From: UBA2160 sp964588665
GTDB lineage: Bacteria > Chloroflexota > Dehalococcoidia > Lucifugimonadales > UBA1123
Assembly: GCA_964588665.1 (NCBI GenBank)
Contig: CAZPQQ010000088.1
Coordinates: forward strand, 1 to 12,149
Length of the DNA: 12,149 bases
Direction of reading: 5' to 3'
Below, in pieces: positions 7,679 through 12,149 of the stretch. The notes under the pieces were generated by a model, which was not told where the DNA came from, did no database searches, and worked only from the letters and a program-made list of their open reading frames with translations. A program made the position numbers and the translations under genes. The stretch's first letter is position 1; every line of letters begins with the position of its first letter.

Positions 7679-8623
7679 TCACTCCCTTTGAGGCAGGCCG
7701 CCTCCGGTTTCGAGTCCCGCGAAGCCGGTCAGTCTCTCGAAGGCCGCAAACCGGTCGGTTATCTCGTTGTGGGACAGCGCGGCCAAGCGGTCGGCGCTGA
7801 AATCCTGGACCGTGAACGAGCCGATCACCGATCCCAAAACCGCCGCTCTTCTGATCCCTCCGTCGGTGAGATCGCCGGTCGCCGCGAGCATTCCCAAGAA
7901 TCCGCCGGCGAACGAGTCTCCGGCGCCCGTGGGGTCGACCACGCGGTCCAATATAAACGCGGGCAACGCGAACAGGCTGCCTTCGTTGGAGACCAGCACG
8001 CCGTGCTCGCCTCGTTTTATCACGACGACTCGCGGACCGATTGCATGGATGCGACTCGCTGCCTGGGCCAGATTCTCCTCGCCCGCGAACGACCTAGCTT
8101 CGCCTTCGTCCATGAACACCAGGTCGACGGCGCCGACAATCTCATCCAGATGAGATCGACTGCCATCGATCCAAAAGTTCATCGAGTCCAGTGCCACGAG
8201 CTTGGGCCGAGGGGACATCTGTCCCAGTACCTCGAGCTGAAGCTGAGGGTCGATGTTCGCCAGGAACAGGTATTCGGTCGCGCGCTGCTGATCGGTCAAG
8301 ACGGGCTTGAATTCGGCGAATACGTTCAGTCGAGTGTCCAGCGTCTCGCGTTCGTTCAAATCTTCCGTCGAGTACACGCCGGACCACCTGAACGTTTTGC
8401 CTTCGCGCCTTTCAAGTCCGGATACGTCCACCGCGTGCGACTCGAGCAACTCAACGTGCTCGGGCATGAAATCGTCGCCGATCACCGCCACGAGGCTGAC
8501 TGGCGAGAAGTAGCTCGCCGCTATCGAAAAGTACGTGGCCGAGCCGCCTAAAGAGACGTCGCGGCTTCCGGCCGGGGTTTTTACCGAGTCGTATGCAACC
8601 GACCCGACTACCAATAGGCTCAT
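7679..8623 (-). CDS. PfkB/ribokinase-family kinase, possibly adenosine kinase
   Basis: 314 residues, the usual size for a PfkB-family sugar or nucleoside kinase. The N-terminal substrate-binding glycines occur in SLGGSATYFS (24-33), and the family signature DPTGAGDSF (230-238) carries the catalytic base D236 and the anion hole. Sequence alone does not fix the substrate. It sits between the MTA-salvage genes and ahcY, whose product is adenosine, so an adenosine kinase that removes adenosine and pulls the SAH hydrolase reaction forward is an attractive inference. Methylthioribose kinase is less likely, because MtnP already delivers a phosphorylated sugar. The ATG start has CGGAG 5 nt upstream. 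It follows the HAD gene by 102 nt; this gap has a small CTGG-AGA-CCAG hairpin (8654-8664) and no convincing promoter. Confidence 0.9.
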   Translation of the reverse strand: MSLLVVGSVAYDSVKTPAGSRDVSLGGSATYFSIAASYFSPVSLVAVIGDDFMPEHVELLESHAVDVSGLERREGKTFRWSGVYSTEDLNERETLDTRLNVFAEFKPVLTDQQRATEYLFLANIDPQLQLEVLGQMSPRPKLVALDSMNFWIDGSRSHLDEIVGAVDLVFMDEGEARSFAGEENLAQAASRIHAIGPRVVVIKRGEHGVLVSNEGSLFALPAFILDRVVDPTGAGDSFAGGFLGMLAATGDLTDGGIRRAAVLGSVIGSFTVQDFSADRLAALSHNEITDRFAAFERLTGFAGLETGGGLPQRE

Positions 8624-8725
8624 ATCTTCTCCGGATTTCCTATTCGATGATGTCTGGTCTCCAGCCCATCGTTAATCACACGATTTGCGTCAACATTGGT
8701 CTGGGGCCAGTTAACCGATTATTGC

Positions 8726-9394
8726 TTAGCAGCGCCCCGAGCCTTGCCCGAACTTCTCGAACACCGACCGGACGAGGTCGGGCACATGTCCGATGCTCTC
8801 AGCGACGGCATCCGCGTCGTCGAGCTCGTCGGGGCCGCCGAACCCGTATCCGGCGCCCACCGAACCAAGACCGTTGTCTTTCGCGGCGCGAACGTCATCG
8901 GCCCTGTCGCCCACGACGACCGCCCGTTCGGCATTCAACCGCCGGGCCACGTCTCGGACCATGCCGGACTTCGAGACATCGTCTTCACGCCTGTATCTCA
9001 CCAGATCGAAGCGCTCCCGGATATCCGTCGCGTCCAACACATCGTGGACGTACCGACTTTGGCCGTTGGAGCAAATAGCCAGCGAGCCGTAATCGGCTCT
9101 CAGAGATGCCAGTGCTTCCGCGGCGCCGTCGAACAGCCTGCCTACGGTCCGCACAAGCTCGAGTTCGCGTCTGTCGATTTCGGCCATCAGACGGTCGACT
9201 CTCTCAGCGGGACACGTTTCCACCGCCCACCGCGCCATGGCGCTGCTCGGTTGGCCAATGAAGCCGATTATCACGTCTGGGTCCGGAACCGCCAGGCCAA
9301 AGCTTTCGAAACTCTCCTGGACTGCCGGAACGGTGACCGAGTCGGTCCGAAACAGCGTCCCGTCGAGATCGAATATGACCAGGCTGGCTGGCAA
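8726..9394 (-). CDS. HAD-superfamily phosphatase (Gph-like, C1 cap)
   Basis: 222 residues from the chosen start. Motif I is FDLDGTLF (nucleophile D9, acid/base D11), motif II is CSNG (S109), motif III is KSG (K142) and motif IV is GDRADD (D163, D167). A helical cap between motifs I and II places it with phosphoglycolate-phosphatase-like members; the substrate is unknown. The start is taken as TTG at 9394, two nucleotides after the rhodanese stop codon, because the protein then begins MPASLVIFDLDGT as expected for the family. The frame stays open upstream into the rhodanese gene, but that part reads as an out-of-frame shadow. The only Shine-Dalgarno-like site (CGGAG) is 13 nt away, so translation is probably coupled to the rhodanese gene. 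A role as a salvage-intermediate phosphatase or in metabolite repair is possible but unproven. Confidence 0.85.
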   Translation of the reverse strand: MPASLVIFDLDGTLFRTDSVTVPAVQESFESFGLAVPDPDVIIGFIGQPSSAMARWAVETCPAERVDRLMAEIDRRELELVRTVGRLFDGAAEALASLRADYGSLAICSNGQSRYVHDVLDATDIRERFDLVRYRREDDVSKSGMVRDVARRLNAERAVVVGDRADDVRAAKDNGLGSVGAGYGFGGPDELDDADAVAESIGHVPDLVRSVFEKFGQGSGRC

Positions 9395-9396
9395 GT

Positions 9397-9750
9397 CTAT
9401 TCGTCGGCTCCGTAACTGGTCGGATGCCCAGCATCGATCCACGGCTGAGTGCCCGGCATGATGTTGTACAGCCGCTCGGAATCGACGCCCATTGCGGCAG
9501 CCATCTCGCAAGCCAGGCCGCTCCTGACGCCAGCCGCGCAGATGAACAGCAATTTCTTGTCGTCAGGCAAGTCTTCCATCCGCGCCAATATGTCGTCAAC
9601 AGTTATGAATATGGCGCCTTTGACGTGGCCTTCGAGATACTCGTCCATCCGGCGTACGTCGACGACGGCAAAGCTGTCGTCTTTGTATAGCTCCGCTGCT
9701 TCTTCTATGGTTACGCGGTGGTATGGCTCACCCTGAACCTGTTCGGGCAT
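9397..9750 (-). CDS. Single-domain rhodanese-like sulfurtransferase
   Basis: 117 residues forming one rhodanese domain. The active-site loop is CAAGVRS with the persulfide-forming cysteine C71. The upstream DVRRMDEYLEGHVKGAIFI (31-49) is the usual conserved strand and loop before it. Such proteins carry sulfane sulfur as a cysteine persulfide, from thiosulfate or other donors to an acceptor, or act as sulfur carriers. The start at ATG 9750 is chosen because GGAGGAG lies 5 nt upstream; the frame extends further upstream but has no such site and overlaps mtnP. It begins 14 nt after the mtnP stop and its own stop is 2 nt before the HAD start, so it belongs firmly to this operon. Its place between methylthioadenosine phosphorylase and a phosphatase suggests a sulfur-linked task, though the acceptor is unknown. 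Confidence 0.92.
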   Translation of the reverse strand: MPEQVQGEPYHRVTIEEAAELYKDDSFAVVDVRRMDEYLEGHVKGAIFITVDDILARMEDLPDDKKLLFICAAGVRSGLACEMAAAMGVDSERLYNIMPGTQPWIDAGHPTSYGADE

Positions 9751-9764
9751 TCTCACTCCTCCAT

Positions 9765-10631
9765 TCAGTCTTTCACGTATTTGTCGATAAACAGACCGAG
9801 CCGCTCTCGGGCGAGCTCGGGAATCGCATCCGGGCTTGTGATGATCGCGCTCTCGAGAGCCGAACGACAGCCGCACGCCGGCAAGTTCGGGATGTCGGCG
9901 ATCATTCGTCGAATTATCCGTTGAGCCGTGCTCGCGTTGGCCAAGAGGTTCTGCACGATCAACTCGACCGACACCTCTTCTTCGGACTGATGCCAGACGT
10001 CGTAGTCCGTTACGAACGCCAGAGTGACGTAGCAGATCTCCGCTTCCCTGGCCAGCTTTGCTTCCGGAAGCGCCGTCATGCCGATCACGCTGGCGCCCCA
10101 GTTCCGGTAGACCACCGATTCAGCTCGCGTCGAAAACTGCGGCCCTTCCATGACCACGTACGTGCCGCCGCTGTGAGTGTCGGCGCCCTCCGTGATGCCG
10201 CTCCGAACCGCCAGCGGATGAAGGGTAGGGCAGAAGGGGTCCGCGAATCCGATGTGGGCTGCCACGCCGTCCCCGAAGAACGTCGACGCCCGGGCCTTGG
10301 TCCGGTCGATTATCTGGTCGGGCACGACAAGGTCGAGGGGCTTCAGATGTTCCTTCAGGCTGCCCACCGCGCTGACTGAAACGATGCTTTGGACACCCAG
10401 GGACTTCAGGGCGTAGATGTTCGCCCGTACCGGGATCTCGGTCGGAAGGAGCCTGTGCCCTCTGCCGTGCCGGGGCAGGAACGCGACGTCCACGCCGTCC
10501 AGCGTCCCTACCGTGATGGCGTCGCTGGGATAGCCGAAAGGAGTCTCCACGCGCACATCGCGGCGGTCTTCGATCCCGTCCATGTCGTAGAGGCCGGACC
10601 CTCCGATGAAGCCGACCCTGGAATCAGCCAA
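9765..10631 (-). CDS. mtnP: S-methyl-5'-thioadenosine phosphorylase
   Basis: 288 residues. The enzyme splits methylthioadenosine, a by-product of polyamine and other SAM-using reactions, with phosphate to give adenine and 5-methylthioribose-1-phosphate. Seen: the phosphate-binding IGGSGLY (9-15; S12) and FLPRHGRGHR (51-60), MEGPQFSTRAES (161-172), GMTALPE (184-190; M185) and TDYD (208-211), whose two aspartates match those that bind the 6-amino group of adenine, favouring MTA over inosine-type substrates. A CxC pair (C253, C255) resembles the one known in thermophilic archaeal members. The start is TTG at 10631, overlapping the mtnA end by 8 nt; GGAGG lies 6 nt upstream inside mtnA. The product goes directly to MtnA. 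Methylthioinosine phosphorylase is a less likely alternative. Confidence 0.95.
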   Translation of the reverse strand: MADSRVGFIGGSGLYDMDGIEDRRDVRVETPFGYPSDAITVGTLDGVDVAFLPRHGRGHRLLPTEIPVRANIYALKSLGVQSIVSVSAVGSLKEHLKPLDLVVPDQIIDRTKARASTFFGDGVAAHIGFADPFCPTLHPLAVRSGITEGADTHSGGTYVVMEGPQFSTRAESVVYRNWGASVIGMTALPEAKLAREAEICYVTLAFVTDYDVWHQSEEEVSVELIVQNLLANASTAQRIIRRMIADIPNLPACGCRSALESAIITSPDAIPELARERLGLFIDKYVKD

Positions 10632-11697
10632 CGTTGGCCTCCGCGAGTTTGGACAGCGACTTGAGGTACGGGGGTCTGGACACGGCCTGCTCGGTGACGA
10701 TGGCCGTGACGTACCTTCCGGGCGTAACGTCGAATGCGACGTTCATGGCGTCGATCCCGGGAGGCGCCGTCCGCTTATTGGCGAACTGCAGAACCTCGTC
10801 CTGGGACCGTTCTTCGATCGTGATCTCGTCGCCGGACGACAGCGACAGATCGAGTGTGCTTGTCGGAGCGGCCACGTAGAACGGAACACCGGTCTCTTTG
10901 GCCAGCACTGCCAGGGAGTACGTCCCAACCTTGTTCGCCACGTCGCCATTTGCGGCGATCCTGTCGGCGCCGACGACGATCGCCTGTACGAACCCGCGCC
11001 GGAGAAGCTGTCCGGCGGATGAGTCGGTGATGAGGGTGGTGTCGATTCCCGACTGCGACAGCTCCCAGGCGGTCAACCGAGCGCCTTGCAGCAGCGGCCT
11101 GGTCTCGGTGGCGAACACGTGCGTGATGCGGTGGTCGCTCCAAGCAGTCCTGATGACGCCGAGGGCGGTGCCGTACCCGCCGGTCGCCAGCGCTCCCGCG
11201 TTGCAATGAGTCAGCACCTGGCTGCCCCAGGGGATGAGTCGTGCGCCGTGCCTGCCAATTCGGTGATTGAAAGACAGATCCTCTGCGTGGAGGGCCACGG
11301 ATTCGGAAGTCAGGTCAGCCACGATCTCTTCGGTTGATTGCGCGGTCGACTGAGCCCCGAGACATCGAGTCAGCAGCCGGTCGACGGCCCAGGCAAGATT
11401 GGCGCCTGTTGGCCTCGCGGCTTTGATCTCGCGTGCGGCTTTGCAGAGCCGCTCGGAAAAGTCACCGTTGGCTGTGCCGGACAATTCCATGCCCGCCAAT
11501 GCGAGTGCGTATGCTCCCGCGATTCCGATGGCTGGCGCGCCCCGCACGAGCATCTCTTTGATCGCTCGGATGACCTCCCTGTAGTCGGACGTCTCGAACC
11601 AGACCTCCTCCAACGGGAGACGGGTCTGTTCGATTAGGCTGAGGCTGTCGCCTCGCCAGATAATCGGACTAAACTCAGGGAAGCCTGCGGACCTCAC
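10624..11697 (-). CDS. mtnA: S-methyl-5-thioribose-1-phosphate isomerase
   Basis: 357 residues, typical length. It converts methylthioribose-1-phosphate to methylthioribulose-1-phosphate, the second step of salvage after MtnP. The protein belongs to the eIF2B-like isomerase family. Seen: VRGAPAIGIAGAYAL (51-65), THCNAGALATGGYGTALG (163-180) with the catalytic cysteine C165, ETRPLLQGARLTAWEL (198-213), TDSSAG (224-229) and GADRIAANGDVANKVGTY (243-260) with catalytic D245. Ribose-1,5-bisphosphate isomerase is a related alternative, but the tight coupling to mtnP makes the salvage role far more likely. The start is GTG, 5 nt after a strong AGGAGG (11703-11708). It is the first gene after a SAM-I riboswitch and intrinsic terminator, which should lower its transcription when SAM is plentiful. 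Confidence 0.96.
   Translation of the reverse strand: MRSAGFPEFSPIIWRGDSLSLIEQTRLPLEEVWFETSDYREVIRAIKEMLVRGAPAIGIAGAYALALAGMELSGTANGDFSERLCKAAREIKAARPTGANLAWAVDRLLTRCLGAQSTAQSTEEIVADLTSESVALHAEDLSFNHRIGRHGARLIPWGSQVLTHCNAGALATGGYGTALGVIRTAWSDHRITHVFATETRPLLQGARLTAWELSQSGIDTTLITDSSAGQLLRRGFVQAIVVGADRIAANGDVANKVGTYSLAVLAKETGVPFYVAAPTSTLDLSLSSGDEITIEERSQDEVLQFANKRTAPPGIDAMNVAFDVTPGRYVTAIVTEQAVSRPPYLKSLSKLAEANVG
10638..10642 (-). promoter_or_regulatory. mtnP ribosome binding site (GGAGG) inside the end of mtnA
   Basis: GGAGG is 6 nt before TTG at 10629-10631. It lies in the last codons of mtnA, and the mtnP start overlaps the mtnA stop (sequence TTGGCTGA). This arrangement predicts translational coupling and identifies TTG as the true mtnP start, since the protein begins MADSRVGFIGGSGLY with no earlier in-frame alternative of similar quality. 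Confidence 0.75.
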
Positions 11698-11702
11698 CGA
11701 AT

Positions 11703-11708
11703 CCTCCT
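11703..11708 (-). promoter_or_regulatory. mtnA ribosome binding site (AGGAGG)
   Basis: AGGAGG is 5 nt before the GTG at 11695-11697 and supports this as the mtnA start. It lies 53 nt beyond the terminator U-tract, outside the riboswitch, so control is expected at transcription termination and not by hiding this site. Confidence 0.75.
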
Positions 11709-11760
11709 AACTGCGATTTGGTTCATTCACGACTGGGGCGGGCCGGATCGGCTAGTTTTC

Positions 11761-11795
11761 AAAACAAAAAGGACTTCTCAGAGCAGAGAAGTCCT
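11761..11795 (-). terminator. Rho-independent terminator of the SAM-I riboswitch
   Basis: On the minus strand a 10-bp perfect stem, AGGACTTCTC (11795-11786) with GAGAAGTCCT (11779-11770), encloses the 6-nt loop TGCTCT and runs directly into UUUUUGUUUU (11770-11761). The left arm and loop can instead pair with the sequence just after the aptamer: CUGCUCU (11780-11786) with AGAGCAG (11808-11814), and AGGAC with GUCCU as an inner stem. That pairing would form an antiterminator. The 3' strand of aptamer helix P1 shares AGAGC with this antiterminator, so SAM binding should free the terminator and switch the operon off. Confidence 0.93.
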
Positions 11796-11809
11796 AAATT
11801 AAGGACACT

Positions 11810-11931
11810 GCTCTCATCTCTCAAGCGCATAACGCTCGTCGGATTTGGCACCGTATCTCGTTCGCTATTCCGCGTTCGAGCTGGTTGCCGGGCTTCAAGG
11901 GGCCGATCCCTCCGCCACTCTTGATGGGAGC
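11810..11931 (-). promoter_or_regulatory. SAM-I (S-box) riboswitch aptamer
   Basis: A complete S-box aptamer read on the minus strand. P1 pairs GCTCCCATC (11931-11923) with GATGAGAGC (11818-11810), with one C-A mismatch. Next come the conserved AAGAGTGGCGGAGGGA core, GAAGCCCGGCAACC (11883-11896) of the P2/pseudoknot region, a P3 stem CTCG-AA-CGC/GCG-AA-CGAG, and the J3/4 motif GGTGCCAAATCC (11841-11852). P4 is AGCG/CGCT. P4 lying between J3/4 and P1 favours SAM-I over SAM-IV. It is followed by a mutually exclusive antiterminator and terminator. As in other members of the class, SAM should stabilise P1 and cause premature termination, lowering expression of mtnA and the genes behind it. Confidence 0.97.
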
Positions 11932-11962
11932 TGCGACGTATTCAATTGTTACGGACACAAAA

Positions 11963-11992
11963 ATCCTACATTGTGCGGCTCCGCCATGTCAA
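11963..11992 (-). promoter_or_regulatory. Promoter of the mtnA SAM-recycling operon
   Basis: A perfect -35 TTGACA (11987-11992), then 18 nt, then a -10 TAGGAT (11963-11968, 4 of 6 matches). The predicted start near 11956 is about 25 nt before the riboswitch P1 helix. The position directly upstream of the aptamer makes this the likely operon promoter for sigma-70-type polymerase. Confidence 0.75.
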
Positions 11993-12008
11993 GGAGACGT
12001 GCGCCGTG

Positions 12009-12149
12009 GGCTTGGCCATGAACGACCGGAGCACAGCGATGTCGGTCGTCTGTGAAAGTTCGTTGGCCTCGGACTTCAGGCCGAGCCGGGTGTGGGTCTT
12101 AGGCTCGGCCGTGAACGGCCAGAGCCTCCGGGTGCCGGTCGTCGTTGAA
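12009..12149. repeat. Imperfect tandem repeat, 93-nt period, cut by window edge
   Basis: Two 48-nt segments, 12009-12056 and 12102-12149, align without gaps and match at about 35 of 48 positions (my count), with a period of 93 nt. Inverted repeats lie within: ACGACCG/CGGTCGT (12022-12028, 12043-12049), GGCCT/AGGCC (12065-12069, 12078-12082) and GGCT..GGCC/GGCC..AGCC (12102-12126). Because 93 is 31 codons, the frame stays open across both copies on each strand: minus to a TAG at 11966 (61 codons to the edge), plus from a GTG at 12006 (48 codons to the edge). Neither translation resembles a protein I know. It could be a structured intergenic repeat or the end of a repeat-protein gene. Nothing else is seen between 11993 and the edge. 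Confidence 0.55.

Noticed and set aside
8688..8693. TTGACG as a -35 of a promoter before the PfkB kinase gene
   Set aside because: At 17 nt spacing the -10 would be GATGGG, a very poor match.
9395..9511. 39-residue N-terminal extension of the HAD protein
   Set aside because: It is the out-of-frame reading of the rhodanese gene, and the HAD motif I normally starts within about 10 residues of the N-terminus.
9751..9876. 42-residue N-terminal extension of the rhodanese protein
   Set aside because: It overlaps the end of mtnP, is arginine-rich and motif-free, while the ATG at 9750 has GGAGGAG 5 nt upstream.
1..12149. Mobile elements, phage genes, CRISPR arrays or defence systems
   Set aside because: No transposase, integrase, regularly spaced short repeats or defence domains were seen; all intact genes are housekeeping or metabolic.

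Overview
All ten protein genes, a SAM-I riboswitch and a 5'-partial view of a tRNA lie on the minus strand, so transcription runs from right to left. The sequence is GC-rich, with strong AGGAGG-type ribosome binding sites and several TTG/GTG starts. I recognise no taxon-specific marker. The gene order (mtnA-mtnP ... pfkB-ahcY ... metK), a proofreading-competent PolA and a SAM-I riboswitch would fit a bacterium of the Chloroflexota (Dehalococcoidia/SAR202-like), but this is a weak inference. There are no mobile elements, phage genes or CRISPR arrays; this is mostly housekeeping sequence.

Right end (11698-12149): a partly visible 93-nt imperfect repeat sits at the edge. It is followed, in the minus direction, by a promoter with a perfect TTGACA -35, a complete SAM-I (S-box) aptamer (11810-11931), a mutually exclusive antiterminator, and a textbook intrinsic terminator (11761-11795). 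Then comes mtnA, 63 nt downstream.

Middle (4558-11697): a SAM-recycling gene block in the order mtnA, mtnP, a single-domain rhodanese, a HAD phosphatase, a PfkB-family kinase, ahcY, a PaaI-like hotdog thioesterase, and metK. Together they cover both products of SAM use. MTA goes to methylthioribose-1-P and then methylthioribulose-1-P (MtnP, MtnA). SAH goes to homocysteine plus adenosine (AhcY), with a kinase that could turn adenosine into AMP. MetK makes SAM from methionine. The first four genes are tightly packed (8-nt overlap, 14-nt gap, 2-nt gap). Gaps of about 100, 72 and 104 nt further on leave room for extra control, and the metK leader holds two strong tandem hairpins. The later steps of methionine salvage (mtnB/C/D or an aldolase shunt) are not in the window.

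Left part (1-4499): a phosphoglucomutase/phosphomannomutase-family gene, then polA with its own candidate promoter (TATAAT) in the 83-nt gap, then a promoter and the 5' two thirds of tRNA-Gly(TCC), cut by the window edge.

The most interesting items are the SAM-I riboswitch placed over a SAM-recycling operon rather than methionine biosynthesis, the structured metK leader, the uncharacterised rhodanese/HAD pair inside the salvage operon, the unusually frequent TTG starts, and the 93-nt repeat at the right edge.
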